This document shows, piece by piece, positions 1 to 8,342 of a stretch of 64,000 bases of DNA. The notes below the pieces were generated by a model, which was not told the DNA's origin, ran no database searches, and saw only the letters and a program-made list of their open reading frames with translations. The position numbers were made by a program, and so were the translations under genes. The stretch is from Paenibacillus illinoisensis NBRC 15959 (GTDB lineage: Bacteria > Bacillota > Bacilli > Paenibacillales > Paenibacillaceae), in NCBI RefSeq assembly GCF_004000925.1, contig NZ_BIME01000007.1, forward strand, positions 62,001-126,000, read 5' to 3'. Position 1 is the first letter of the stretch. Every line of letters starts with the position of its first letter.

Positions 1-103
1 GAGCTTCCCGTAGTTTATGAAGTTCTTTGCTGCTTTAAACCCGTGAACAACCCGGTTTTTTATAGAGTCTATCACAACCGTCGTCATATTTCTACAATCA
101 ATA

Positions 104-144
104 GAAAGAAGCCGTCTCTCATTTTCATGGAGTTCGGCTTTCTT
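104..144. terminator. Possible hairpin terminator
   Basis: The arms AAGCCG (about 109-114) and CGGCTT (135-140), flanked by A/T-rich ends, can fold around an inner CTC/GAG stem. It lies about 50 bases past the stop of the KGG gene on the minus strand. The T-tract is short on either strand. The rest of bases 1-195 shows no convincing gene. Confidence 0.3.
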
Positions 145-195
145 AACAGCAATATAACGTTTTGTTATTATTCGGATAAGATTCGGTGTGAAAGG

Positions 196-447
196 CTAGT
201 TGCTTCCACCTTTGCGTCCGATCTCACGATAGAATTCTTTGGTATGCGTTTCGGAGGTTGCTTCGCCACCCTTGCGACCAATCTCCTTGTAAAAATCGGA
301 ATCATGAGCATCAGAGGTCGCTTCTCCACCTTTTTTGCCTATCATTTGGTAAAAGCTGCGGTCATGATTTTTGGAGGTGGCTCTGCCACCCAATCGGCCT
401 GCTTCCTCTCGACTCATCTTTTGTCCAGCTGCCTGTGAACGTGCCAT
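196..447 (-). CDS. KGG-repeat general stress protein (GsiB/YciG-like)
   Basis: Small hydrophilic 83-residue protein built almost entirely of about four copies of a roughly 20-residue repeat, each with a (R/K)-KGG or GRLGG core followed by EAT/RAT and then a D/H-FY segment (about residues 14-83). This is the KGG family found in GsiB- and YciG-type stress proteins of Bacilli and enterics, thought to act as hydrophilin-like protectants. The ATG at 447 follows a clear ribosome binding site (AAGGAG, about 8 bases upstream). It lies downstream of and co-oriented with the acyltransferase gene, about 120 bases away. No convincing SigB promoter was found. The family call is firm; the molecular function is not known. 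Confidence 0.85.
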   Translation of the reverse strand: MARSQAAGQKMSREEAGRLGGRATSKNHDRSFYQMIGKKGGEATSDAHDSDFYKEIGRKGGEATSETHTKEFYREIGRKGGSN

Positions 448-568
448 TACAAATCACTCCTTAAGGGATAAGTTGTTTTTTGTAGCGCGTATCCCTACTT
501 ACCACGTTGCTTCCAGCCTGAAACAAGCCGTTACGATAGAGGGTAAGGAATAAGGGGCAGATGAGCAT

Positions 569-1609
569 TCAAGCAGAACGTTTGAATATTTCACGGCGAT
601 GCAGGGAAAACCGGGAGATATCCGGTTCGATTACAGGCCGAAAGGCATGACGTACTGCGGGCTGTGCCAATAGTACAGCAAACATTACGGCAATGGCAAC
701 GATCACGGGAATGTATAATCCGCTTTCGATATAATTATAAACGCCTGACCAGATCATAATGCGAACGAGAAATCCGTGCAGGAGAAATACATAAAGTGTA
801 CGCCGTCCCATATCGGTCAGTCTGGATGTAAGAGAAGGCACCCAGCCCAGAAATAGAGCTCCCGAGATCATTTCGAGGGCATAAATTGCAAGACGATAGA
901 TTCCGGCATACCACTCATGGTGACCGAGTTCAGCATAAGTCATGCTGCCCATTAACCAACCTGTGGAGATCTGAAGTCCTCCCAAACCTATCCATATCAA
1001 AAGACCAGCAGATAATATTGCGGCGGCATGACGCCCCCAGCCAGTTCGCACATAAGAACGAATGGACGCTCCATAGTCATAACCGATCATGAAGAAAGGG
1101 AGAAACACAAACGTTCGGCTGAAGCTGAGCCAAAATCCATCCACAGGCAAGTAACCCGCCACTACTCCCAGCAGGATGGAGGCAATGAGCCGATAGATCG
1201 GCTTCCACGATAAGGTAGCTCTGAGCAGGAGCCTCCAGCAGAAGTGACTGGCCAGAAACCACAGCAACAGATAAGGAGCAAAAAAGGACAGTTTCATGTG
1301 CGGGGTGTGGAACACCGTAACATCCATTAGAGCGTATAACGATTGAAACAGAACGTATTGAAGCGCAATTTGTTTAAGCACTTTGCGTCCGGATGCACCA
1401 TGAGGTGCATGTCTGGCGAAATATCCGGTAACCCATACGAATAACGGCATATGAAATGTATATATCCACAGGAACAGAGCCTCTGCTCCCGCAAAGCGTG
1501 TAATGAGTGGTTCAAGAGCATTTCCAACGAGTACACAGACAATAAGCATAAAGCGCAAGTTATAAAAAAATGATTCCTGATCACCACGGATTCCAGTCCG
1601 GTTGTTCAT
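569..1609 (-). CDS. Membrane acyltransferase (acyltransferase 3 / fucose 4-O-acetylase-like)
   Basis: A 346-residue polytopic membrane protein with about ten hydrophobic segments. The N-terminal part has the conserved acyltransferase-3 pattern: FYNLRFMLIVCVLVGN, then an IYTFHMPLFVWVTGYFA segment that carries the conserved His of helix 2. This family O-acetylates sugars or lipids at the cytoplasmic membrane; it resembles the COG3594 branch. The substrate cannot be read from the sequence. A strong site (AGGAGGG) precedes the ATG at 1609. It is transcribed away from kdgK, sharing the 1610-1831 intergenic region with its palindrome. No cell-wall or polysaccharide genes flank it, so its role remains open. 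Confidence 0.75.
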   Translation of the reverse strand: MNNRTGIRGDQESFFYNLRFMLIVCVLVGNALEPLITRFAGAEALFLWIYTFHMPLFVWVTGYFARHAPHGASGRKVLKQIALQYVLFQSLYALMDVTVFHTPHMKLSFFAPYLLLWFLASHFCWRLLLRATLSWKPIYRLIASILLGVVAGYLPVDGFWLSFSRTFVFLPFFMIGYDYGASIRSYVRTGWGRHAAAILSAGLLIWIGLGGLQISTGWLMGSMTYAELGHHEWYAGIYRLAIYALEMISGALFLGWVPSLTSRLTDMGRRTLYVFLLHGFLVRIMIWSGVYNYIESGLYIPVIVAIAVMFAVLLAQPAVRHAFRPVIEPDISRFSLHRREIFKRSA

Positions 1610-1685
1610 GTTGTAACCCTCCTGTTGACCTCACGGTCGAGGCCATCTGTATCTTTCATAAGGGTAATACGGATATGAAGGAATC

Positions 1686-1705
1686 ATTGTGATATAATTC
1701 ACAAT
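1686..1705. promoter_or_regulatory. Perfect Crp/Fnr-type palindrome
   Basis: ATTGTGA-TATAAT-TCACAAT is a perfect 7-bp inverted repeat with a 6-bp centre, i.e. TGTGA-N6-TCACA, the classic Crp/Fnr-family operator layout. The centre is itself a -10-like hexamer. It lies in the intergenic region between the acyltransferase (minus) and kdgK (plus), so either gene may be its target. Confidence 0.6.
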
Positions 1706-1719
1706 AGAAAGCGCTATCC
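1706..1719. promoter_or_regulatory. Candidate cre (CcpA) box upstream of kdgK
   Basis: AGAAAGCGCTATCC matches the cre consensus TGWAANCGNTNWCA at 12 of 14 positions and directly abuts the Crp/Fnr-type palindrome. CcpA repression of a keto-deoxygluconate operon would be expected biology; binding is inferred from the match alone. Confidence 0.45.
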
Positions 1720-1756
1720 TTTCCCGGAGCTGTGACAACAAAATGAACGAGCGGGA

Positions 1757-1785
1757 TTGACAACGGTTGCATAGAGGATGACAAT
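1757..1785 (+). promoter_or_regulatory. Promoter of kdgK-eda
   Basis: TTGACA (1757-1762), a 17-bp spacer and GACAAT (1780-1785) form a good housekeeping promoter about 46 bases before the kdgK start. Confidence 0.6.
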
Positions 1786-1831
1786 GGGAAAAGAAGATGA
1801 GGAATTGTAAATTTAAGGAGGCTAAGAAACG

Positions 1832-2797
1832 ATGTCAACGAATACCCGCCAAAGTCCTGAAATTGTTACATTCGGTGAAAGTATGGGTTTGCTGACAGCC
1901 AAGGATACAAGAGGTCTTGAATACGCGGCTTCATTGGACAAGTCGTTTGGCGGCGCAGAGAGCAATCTGGCCATCGGTGTGTCCCGACTGGGCCATACAA
2001 GTGGTTGGTTTGGGCGCTTGGGTCAGGATCCCATCGGCACCATGATCTTAAAAGCAATTCGTGGTGAAGGTGTAGATGTATCCAGAGCACGCTTGAGTGA
2101 CGCGGAACCGACAGGTCTGATGATTCGTGAGAACGCTTCCGGGAAATCCTCTGTACATTATTATAGGAAACTATCCGCTGCAAGTGCGATGACTCCGGAT
2201 GATCTGGATCCGGACTATATTGCCGGGGCTGAGATTTTGCACGTTACAGGTATTACTGCCGCTATAAGCCCTTCGGGTTTGTCTACGGTAGAAGCTGCCA
2301 TACATATAGCCAAACAGGCTGGTGTAAAAGTAAGTTTTGATCCGAATCTGCGTCTTAAACTCTGGTCAGCAGAGCAGGCTCGTCCGGTTTTGCTTCGTCT
2401 GGCAGAGCAGGCTGACTACTTTTTGCCTGGCCTGGACGAGATGAAGCTGCTGTATAACGAACAGGATGAGCAGAAGATATTCGAACGTTTGTCAGCTCTG
2501 AATGCTGTCTCCATCGTAAAAGGCGGACCGGATTTGACCTATGTATTGGTGAATGGTACCCTAACGGAAGTTCCGTACTTCAAGGCGGATCATGTGCTGG
2601 ATACGGTTGGCGCGGGAGATGGATTTTGTGCAGGTTTCCTATCAGGCCTGCTCAAGGGATACTCTCCGCAGGAGGCTACCCGGCTCGGGAACTTAACTGG
2701 CTCCATGGTCATACAGGCCGTTGGTGATTGGGAGGCGCTTCCGACGTGGGAGCAAGTCGAGGCCAAGCTGAACAACGTAACCCATGTTGAGCGCTAG
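1832..2797 (+). CDS. kdgK: 2-keto-3-deoxygluconate kinase
   Basis: PfkB/ribokinase-family sugar kinase of 321 residues that would phosphorylate 2-keto-3-deoxygluconate (KDG) with ATP to KDPG. The N-terminus holds the substrate-side motif GESMGLL and the FGGAESNLAIGVSRLG glycine-rich signature (about residues 35-52). The C-terminal PfkB signature DTVGAGDGFCAGF (about residues 257-269) holds the catalytic Asp and anion hole. The ATG at 1832 follows AAGGAGG at ideal distance. It sits 87 bases upstream of eda, giving the two steps from KDG to pyruvate plus glyceraldehyde 3-phosphate. KDG is an end product of unsaturated uronates, which links this pair to the GH105 gene at 42 kb. A general ribokinase-like sugar kinase is the alternative, but the eda neighbour argues for KdgK. 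Confidence 0.9.
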   Translation: MSTNTRQSPEIVTFGESMGLLTAKDTRGLEYAASLDKSFGGAESNLAIGVSRLGHTSGWFGRLGQDPIGTMILKAIRGEGVDVSRARLSDAEPTGLMIRENASGKSSVHYYRKLSAASAMTPDDLDPDYIAGAEILHVTGITAAISPSGLSTVEAAIHIAKQAGVKVSFDPNLRLKLWSAEQARPVLLRLAEQADYFLPGLDEMKLLYNEQDEQKIFERLSALNAVSIVKGGPDLTYVLVNGTLTEVPYFKADHVLDTVGAGDGFCAGFLSGLLKGYSPQEATRLGNLTGSMVIQAVGDWEALPTWEQVEAKLNNVTHVER

Positions 2798-2884
2798 TCG
2801 CTGCTGATATCATGTAAGTCTCATCTTCGTTCTTCAATTATAAGGCTTGTAATAAACAACCACATTGATAAGGGAGAGAATGAA

Positions 2885-3550
2885 ATGAAGAAGCTTCAGC
2901 TGCTGCAAAAAATAACGGATAACGGGGTAGTCGCCGTACTTCGGGCCGACTCTGCCGATCAGGTCATCGCCATGGCCGAGCAAGCCATCGCCGGTGGAAT
3001 CAAAGTGATTGAGATTACGATGACGGTTCCCAGTGCACTCAAAGCCATCGAGAAACTGAGCCGTGTCTACCATTGGAACACACAGGATCCCGAAAAGTTT
3101 GCCATAATAGGAGCAGGAACAGTGCTTGAGCCCCAGACAGCAAGAGCTGCAATCATGTCAGGTGCTGAGTTTGTTGTCGGACCATCGCTGAATCCGGATA
3201 CCGTACAGATCTGCAATCTCTATCGAATTCCGATCCTGCCTGGCGTGATGACCATTGCCGATGTTCAACGTGCGCTTGAGCTTGGTGTGGACATCGTGAA
3301 GCTGTTCCCAGGCAATCTGTATGATCCATCCATTATCAAGACGATGAAGGGGCCTATGCCTCAAGCGAATTTTATGCCGACCGGCGGGGTATCCTTGTCC
3401 AATCTGGGCGATTGGATCAAGGGAGGAGCCGTAGCTGTGGGGATCGGGTCCGACCTGACTTCCGAAGCGATGAAAACAGGGGATTTAAGTCATGTTCGCC
3501 GCAAGGCGGAACAATATATGGATGCTTACCGTAAGGCGAAAGCGGAATAG
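2885..3550 (+). CDS. eda: KDPG aldolase (2-keto-3-deoxy-6-phosphogluconate aldolase)
   Basis: A 221-residue class I aldolase that cleaves KDPG to pyruvate and glyceraldehyde 3-phosphate in the cytosol. It carries GVVAVLRAD near the N-terminus, the conserved Glu in VIEITMTVP (about E43), the Schiff-base Lys in DIVKLFPG (about K139) and the phosphate-binding PTGGVSLSN loop. Length and motif order match bacterial Eda. An additional GAGTVL strand is present near residue 80. The start at 2885 follows GGGAGAG. It is in an operon with kdgK. It could also accept KHG, as bifunctional family members do. Confidence 0.92.
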   Translation: MKKLQLLQKITDNGVVAVLRADSADQVIAMAEQAIAGGIKVIEITMTVPSALKAIEKLSRVYHWNTQDPEKFAIIGAGTVLEPQTARAAIMSGAEFVVGPSLNPDTVQICNLYRIPILPGVMTIADVQRALELGVDIVKLFPGNLYDPSIIKTMKGPMPQANFMPTGGVSLSNLGDWIKGGAVAVGIGSDLTSEAMKTGDLSHVRRKAEQYMDAYRKAKAE

Positions 3551-3640
3551 AGGCAAGGCGGGGAATGTGAGCAGGTTCAGCCTTGCTCCTATTCCCCAAG
3601 AGCCGCAGTACCTGCGGTAAGTGAAGAAAGGTGATTGAAG

Positions 3641-4405
3641 TTGAGGAACCGGTATAATACAGGGCGCAAGAAGAGGGGCATCGGAAAATTTCTGCTCGTA
3701 CTTCTGGCGCTCATTGTCATTGGCGGCGGGTTTGTTGCCTGGAAGCTATTTACCCCGTACGGACCGCAGGAAATGGCCCAGAAGGCTATGGAAACAGCGG
3801 ATCAGGTTACGGTGAGTGAACAGGAAAACTGGATTGATTTTATGCCAGACAAACCTGAAGGGATTAGTGTTATTTTCTATCCGGGTGGTTTGGTGAAACC
3901 GGAAAGTTATGCTCCTCTGGCTCACGAGTTGGCAGAAGCCGGACACCATACCATCATTGCCAAAATGCCGGTCAATCTGGCAGTACTGAAACAAAACCTG
4001 GCAGATGATATTCGTAATGCTTATCCGGACGAATCATTCGTCATGGGTGGACACTCATTGGGTGGATCCATGGCTGCACGTTATGCAGCATCCCATCCGG
4101 GCGCGCTTCAAGGCATCTTTTTCCTGGCGTCCTATCCGGATCAAAAAGGCAGCGTGAAGTCATTGGGGATTCAGGCGCTATCCATATTGGGTACCAATGA
4201 CGAAGTCGTCAATGCGACCAAATACCAAAACGGCCGCGTCTATCTGCCGGAAGACACGGTGTACTACACCATTGAAGGAGGGAACCACTCGCAGTTCGGT
4301 GACTACGGGCACCAGAGTGGTGACGGAGAACCTGAAATTACGGGCGAAGAGCAGTTGTCTCAAACGGTAAAGGCGGTTACTGAATGGCTCGAAGGTATCC
4401 AATAA
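3641..4405 (+). CDS. Membrane-anchored alpha/beta hydrolase
   Basis: A 254-residue alpha/beta-hydrolase-fold protein with a basic N-terminus and one transmembrane helix (FLLVLLALIVIGGGFVAW, about residues 14-31), so the hydrolase domain probably faces outside the membrane. The nucleophile elbow GGHSLGGS (Ser about 139) and a C-terminal catalytic His in GGNHSQFGDYG are visible, with a likely Asp in LGTNDEV. The ribosome binding site AGGTGAT (3629-3635) fixes the TTG at 3641 as start; the TTG six bases earlier overlaps the site. The nearest family is the Abhydrolase_5 group of uncharacterised lipase/esterase-like proteins. The substrate is unknown. It lies 90 bases after eda, and hairpins without a T-tract lie between. 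Confidence 0.75.
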   Translation: MRNRYNTGRKKRGIGKFLLVLLALIVIGGGFVAWKLFTPYGPQEMAQKAMETADQVTVSEQENWIDFMPDKPEGISVIFYPGGLVKPESYAPLAHELAEAGHHTIIAKMPVNLAVLKQNLADDIRNAYPDESFVMGGHSLGGSMAARYAASHPGALQGIFFLASYPDQKGSVKSLGIQALSILGTNDEVVNATKYQNGRVYLPEDTVYYTIEGGNHSQFGDYGHQSGDGEPEITGEEQLSQTVKAVTEWLEGIQ

Positions 4406-4434
4406 ATACATTTGCCAGGAGGGGCGGCTAGGTT

Positions 4435-5211
4435 ATGGCCATACTTCAAGTAAAGGGTCTGCAGATTCCCTGTCAGGGCATTTTGTTCGATAAGGATGGG
4501 ACACTTCTTGAATTTTTGCAATTATGGGGGCCGTGGGCCGATTCCTTGCTAAATCAATTGGAAGCCGTCTTATCAGGCATGGGGACTGGTTTCACGGTGG
4601 AAAGAGGCAAGGTGCTCGGTACAGTCCACGACAGCGAAGGACACATTTTTGATTATGACAGGCAGGGTCCGCTGGCCATCGCTACTGTAGATGAGAGTAC
4701 AGGGCTCCTGGCCGGACAGTTGTATGCAGCAGGCATGCCATGGAATGATGCGATCACAACAGTCCGCGAGCTCTCCAATTCAGCCATGCAGGAAGTGCGT
4801 TCCAAACGGCAGGCCGAGCCTATGCCTGGCTTGATTTCTTTTTTGCAGAGCTGCCAAGCAGCTTCGATCAAGGTGGCGGTGGTAACCTCGGACAGCACAT
4901 CGGCAGCCGAAGAGCATCTGGAATGGATGGGGATACGGTCTTTCTTTACGTCCATTGTAGGGTGTGACCGCGTTACATTAGGCAAGCCGAATGGCGAAAC
5001 TGCCAAGCTGGCATGTCGTGAATTACATATTCATCCTAACCAGGCCATCGTTATAGGTGATAGCAACGGGGATATGCAGATGGGACTGAACGCAGGAGTT
5101 TCACATGTTATTGGTTTTTGTCCCCCTGGGAAGGAAGCAGTACATTTACAGGATGCGGATGTCGTTATTGGGGATTATCATGAAATCCGGGTGAGTCCGG
5201 ATGGTGCCTGA
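4435..5211 (+). CDS. HAD-superfamily phosphatase (phosphoglycolate phosphatase-like)
   Basis: A 258-residue haloacid-dehalogenase-type hydrolase. Motif I is FDKDGTLLEF (nucleophile about D19), motif II VVTSDST, motif III the Lys in LGKPNGE, and motif IV GDSNGDMQMGLNAG. A helical cap of about 100 residues lies between motifs I and II, as in subfamily I enzymes such as Gph. It likely dephosphorylates a small phosphorylated metabolite in the cytosol; the substrate is not determinable. The start follows CAGGAGGGG. It lies 29 bases after the hydrolase and 30 bases before the sirtuin gene, suggesting one transcript. Confidence 0.85.
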   Translation: MAILQVKGLQIPCQGILFDKDGTLLEFLQLWGPWADSLLNQLEAVLSGMGTGFTVERGKVLGTVHDSEGHIFDYDRQGPLAIATVDESTGLLAGQLYAAGMPWNDAITTVRELSNSAMQEVRSKRQAEPMPGLISFLQSCQAASIKVAVVTSDSTSAAEEHLEWMGIRSFFTSIVGCDRVTLGKPNGETAKLACRELHIHPNQAIVIGDSNGDMQMGLNAGVSHVIGFCPPGKEAVHLQDADVVIGDYHEIRVSPDGA

Positions 5212-5241
5212 ACGGGATTATTCCGCTAAGGAGGAGAGAGG

Positions 5242-5982
5242 ATGAACGAGGTAGAACAGCTGGCTTCCTGGATTCAGGAAAGTTCGAATATTGTTTTTTT
5301 CGGAGGGGCAGGAACGTCGACCGAAAGCGGGATTCCCGACTTCCGCTCTGCCGCGGGCCTATATCAGACAGAGCAGCATTCCCCTTATCCGCCGGAGGAA
5401 CTGCTGAGTCGTCACTTTTTCGATCAGCATGCCGATATTTTCTATGATTTCTATCGGGGCAAAATGCTTCATCCCGATGCCCAACCCAACGGTTGTCATA
5501 AGCTCCTTGCACGTTTGGAGCAGGAAGGTCGGTTGAAGGCGGTCATTACCCAGAATATCGACGGGTTGCATCAAAAAGCAGGCAGCACCAACGTATTCGA
5601 ATTGCATGGGTCCGTTCATCGGAATGCCTGCATGGATTGCGGGCGTTTCTACCCGCTGGATGACATCATTCGGTCGAAGGATGCGGTTCCCCGCTGTGCA
5701 GCTTGTAATGGAGTCATTAAGCCTGACGTTGTGCTCTATGAAGAGGAATTGGACCAGAACACGCTATACCAGTCTGTGGATGCAATCTCTTCTGCTGATC
5801 TGCTGCTGGTCGGTGGTACCTCACTGACCGTCCATCCTGCTGCACAGCTAATTACGTATTTTCGGGGAAAACACACCGTCTTACTGAATGCCACGCCAAC
5901 GGCGTATGACCGGCAGGCAGATTTGCTGATTACCGAGCCGATCGGCGAGGTAATGATTAAGGTGGACCAGCTTCTTGGTTAA
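5242..5982 (+). CDS. NAD-dependent protein deacylase (sirtuin)
   Basis: A 246-residue class III sirtuin that removes acyl groups from protein lysines using NAD+. Diagnostic motifs in order: GGAGTSTESGIPDFRS (NAD binding, about residues 18-33), TQNIDGLHQKAG, the catalytic His in FELHGS, a structural zinc site of two CxxC pairs (CMDC and CAAC), KPDVVLYEE and GTSLTVHPAA. Length matches the compact bacterial CobB/SrtN type. The ATG follows AAGGAGGAGAG. It clusters with a HAD phosphatase and an aldo/keto reductase, which gives no specific substrate. In Bacillus the homologue reverses acetylation of acetyl-CoA synthetase; that role here is inference. Confidence 0.93.
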   Translation: MNEVEQLASWIQESSNIVFFGGAGTSTESGIPDFRSAAGLYQTEQHSPYPPEELLSRHFFDQHADIFYDFYRGKMLHPDAQPNGCHKLLARLEQEGRLKAVITQNIDGLHQKAGSTNVFELHGSVHRNACMDCGRFYPLDDIIRSKDAVPRCAACNGVIKPDVVLYEEELDQNTLYQSVDAISSADLLLVGGTSLTVHPAAQLITYFRGKHTVLLNATPTAYDRQADLLITEPIGEVMIKVDQLLG

Positions 5983-6060
5983 ACGGTTTGTCTGAAATAA
6001 CCGCCTTCTCCCGCGCTCGAACAGAGTGCAGGAAGCGGAACCTGGGGAAAGAAGGGATTC

Positions 6061-7071
6061 ATGATGGTCTACTTAGCCAGCGATACACGCTATGAAACGA
6101 TGAAATATAACCGGGTTGGACGTTCTGGACTGAAACTTCCGGCCATTTCACTTGGACTCTGGCATAATTTTGGCGGCATCAATAATGCAGAGAACGGTCG
6201 AAACATGATTACTCGATCCTTTGATCTGGGCATTACGCATTTCGATCTTGCCAACAATTACGGTCCGCCCGCAGGTTCTGCAGAGCAGCTGTTTGGTCAG
6301 GTGCTGGCCCAGGATCTGAAGCCCTATCGGGATGAACTGGTGATATCCACCAAAGCGGGATATTATATGTGGCCCGGACCGTATGGCGAATGGGGTTCCC
6401 GCAAGAATCTGGTATCCAGCCTGAATCAAAGTCTGAAGCGGATGGGGCTGGATTATGTCGATATTTTCTATTCCCATCGTTATGATCCGGAAACACCGCT
6501 GGAAGAAACGATGATGGCTCTGGACCATATTGTTCGTTCGGGTAAAGCACTCTATGTGGGCATCTCCAATTACCCGGCGGAGCAGACGAGAGAGGCTGCC
6601 GAAATTCTGAAAGGTTTGGGTACACCTCTATTGATCCACCAGCCGAAGTATTCCATGCTGGACCGCTGGATTGAAGATGGGCTGCAGGACGTGCTGGATG
6701 AGTATGGTGCAGGCAGCATTGCATTTTGTCCTTTGGCACAGGGGGTACTGACGAACAAATATCTGAACGGTATTCCGGAGGATTCTCGTGCAAAAGGGCC
6801 GTCCGTTTTCTTGAACGAGAACAATATCTCACCTGAGACGCTGCGCAAAGTTCGTGCTCTCAATCAGATTGCTGCAGCTCGTGGTCAGAGTCTGGCGCAG
6901 TTCGCGCTTGCCTGGGTTTTGCGAAGCGGTAGGGTAACGTCGGCATTGATCGGTGCAAGCCGTACATCGCAGATCGAGGAGAATGTGGCCGCACTCAATC
7001 AGCTGGACTTCTCATCGGAAGAGCTGGAGCGAATTGAATCCATTCTCAGTCCCGAACATCATGACAAATAA
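6061..7071 (+). CDS. Aldo/keto reductase (YghZ / glyceraldehyde 3-phosphate reductase-like)
   Basis: A 336-residue NADPH-dependent aldo/keto reductase. The pattern GRSGLKLPAISLGLWHNFG, the catalytic Asp-Tyr pair in FDLANNYG (about residues 62-69), the Lys in ISTKAGY, the catalytic His in FYSHRYDPETPLEE and the cofactor segment IGASRTSQIEENV are all present. The LGLWHNFG and NNYGPPAGSAE features are typical of the YghZ/MgrA branch, which reduces L-glyceraldehyde 3-phosphate and methylglyoxal-like aldehydes. The start at 6061 follows GGAAAGAAGGG; the adjacent ATG at 6064 is an alternative. A strong terminator follows, closing the kdgK-to-AKR region. Confidence 0.87.
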   Translation: MMVYLASDTRYETMKYNRVGRSGLKLPAISLGLWHNFGGINNAENGRNMITRSFDLGITHFDLANNYGPPAGSAEQLFGQVLAQDLKPYRDELVISTKAGYYMWPGPYGEWGSRKNLVSSLNQSLKRMGLDYVDIFYSHRYDPETPLEETMMALDHIVRSGKALYVGISNYPAEQTREAAEILKGLGTPLLIHQPKYSMLDRWIEDGLQDVLDEYGAGSIAFCPLAQGVLTNKYLNGIPEDSRAKGPSVFLNENNISPETLRKVRALNQIAAARGQSLAQFALAWVLRSGRVTSALIGASRTSQIEENVAALNQLDFSSEELERIESILSPEHHDK

Positions 7072-7100
7072 GCATGTGATTGAGAACCTATAATTAAATG

Positions 7101-7154
7101 AAAAAAGAAGGTGCATGTTAGCCGTAATGGCAGATGCATCTTCTTTTCTTTTTC
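7101..7154 (+). terminator. Intrinsic terminator after the aldo/keto reductase gene
   Basis: AGAAGGTGCAT pairs with ATGCATCTTCT (about 7106-7146) and is followed by a T-rich run. It also helps insulate the convergent AraC gene. Confidence 0.75.
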
Positions 7155-7226
7155 ACTAATTTGCAATCATGCATGGTGCCCAAGTAAACAGACGTTGTTC
7201 GCAACACTTACACTTTTCCTGAAGGG

Positions 7227-8189
7227 TTATTTCTTGTTTGGTTGTGCCATGCCGGGCCTCGGAGCTGGAGGTCTGGAGAGAATATTTTCCCGATAGAGAG
7301 TCGGGGCTTCTCCGTGGAAACGTTTGAACTGTTTGGAGAAATAAAGGGCATCTGGCAGTCCTACGGATGCGGATACCTGCTCAATGGACAGATCCGGACG
7401 TTCACGCAGCAGCTGCCGTGACTTGTCAATGCGGAGCTTGAGCAGATACGTGACCGGGGACAGACCGGTTTCCTGCTTGAATATCCGGGATAAATAAGCG
7501 CGGTTGTAGCCGAGGCTGGCCGACATCTGTTCAATGGAGACGGGGTGAGCATATTGGGTAGACATGTATTGGATCATCTGTTTTACCGTCCGCCTAATCG
7601 AAGATTCACCAGGAATCAGGGTTTGTCCCTGAGAAAGGTGATTTTGGGCTTCGGCTAGAATCATATATAACGTACCGATGGATGTAAAATGAGAGCTTTC
7701 CTTGCGCTCCGCAAATGCATTTTGCATGACGGATAGCCAGTCAGCAATTCCGCAGGATGGACCGGCATGAAAAACGGATTTTTCCGGACGAAAGCCCGCT
7801 TCTTCCGTGTGTTTCCCAGCCTGGCTGCCTGTATAGGCCATCCATCGATATTCCCAGGGGCGGCGGGCATCGGACTGGTAGCTGACCAGTTGCCCGGGAT
7901 GAATGAGGAAACAATCTCCTGCGGATAATTCGTAGGTATGGAGTTCCGTACGGAATGTACCAGCGCCCTTTTCTACATAATGAAGCAGATAGTAATCGTA
8001 TAGTTTTGGACCAAGGGCATGACCCGGAAGGGTCTGGCTTGCGCCTGCAAAAAGGACATGTAATGGTCCCTTATCATAATAGACCGGATTGGAGGCAACT
8101 GAGTACGTTTTTGCTCCACTTTTCCCCGAGGATTCCTGTGTGTTTTTTATCGGATCTACTGCTGAATGTTCCTTGTGTTGATCAACCAT
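7227..8189 (-). CDS. AraC-family transcriptional regulator
   Basis: A 320-residue regulator with an N-terminal cupin-type sugar-binding domain (about residues 50-190; SAGDCFLIHPGQLVSYQSD is the typical second barrel motif) and a C-terminal double helix-turn-helix (about residues 210-310; LGYNRAYLSRIFKQETGLSP and VGLPDALYFSKQFKRFHGEAP). The ATG at 8189 follows AAGGA. It is divergent from galK with 153 bases between, so control of the gal operon by galactose or an alpha-galactoside is the natural inference, similar to MsmR-like regulators. The C-terminus ends in a short proline-rich tail. Confidence 0.85.
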   Translation of the reverse strand: MVDQHKEHSAVDPIKNTQESSGKSGAKTYSVASNPVYYDKGPLHVLFAGASQTLPGHALGPKLYDYYLLHYVEKGAGTFRTELHTYELSAGDCFLIHPGQLVSYQSDARRPWEYRWMAYTGSQAGKHTEEAGFRPEKSVFHAGPSCGIADWLSVMQNAFAERKESSHFTSIGTLYMILAEAQNHLSQGQTLIPGESSIRRTVKQMIQYMSTQYAHPVSIEQMSASLGYNRAYLSRIFKQETGLSPVTYLLKLRIDKSRQLLRERPDLSIEQVSASVGLPDALYFSKQFKRFHGEAPTLYRENILSRPPAPRPGMAQPNKK

Positions 8190-8221
8190 GTACCGTTCCT
8201 TCTTTCTGTGGTGTTCTTTCC

Positions 8222-8250
8222 ATTATATGACGGAAGGTCACATTTATCCA
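8222..8250 (-). promoter_or_regulatory. Candidate promoter of the AraC regulator
   Basis: On the minus strand, TGGATA (8245-8250) and a perfect TATAAT (8222-8227) are separated by 17 bases, about 30 bases before the start codon. Confidence 0.45.
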
Positions 8251-8271
8251 TATGAAACACACATGGTTGCA

Positions 8272-8300
8272 TTTCAAGAGGTACCGCTTTCTTGTATAAT
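8272..8300 (+). promoter_or_regulatory. Candidate galK promoter with overlapping cre-like box
   Basis: TTTCAA (8272-8277), 17-bp spacer, TATAAT (8295-8300). A cre-like element lies in the spacer at 8279-8292 (on the minus strand AGAAAGCGGTACCT, 11 of 14 consensus positions), a position suited to repression. The promoter is reasonable; the cre is weak. Confidence 0.45.
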
Positions 8301-8342
8301 AACCTTAAGAAAACAACAACATTGAGATGAGGTGCAGCAGCA

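Noticed and set aside
3561-3616. Hairpins between eda and the alpha/beta hydrolase gene
   Set aside because: GGGGAAT...ATTCCCC and CCGCAG...CTGCGG are good stems but lack a T-tract, so they were not called terminators.
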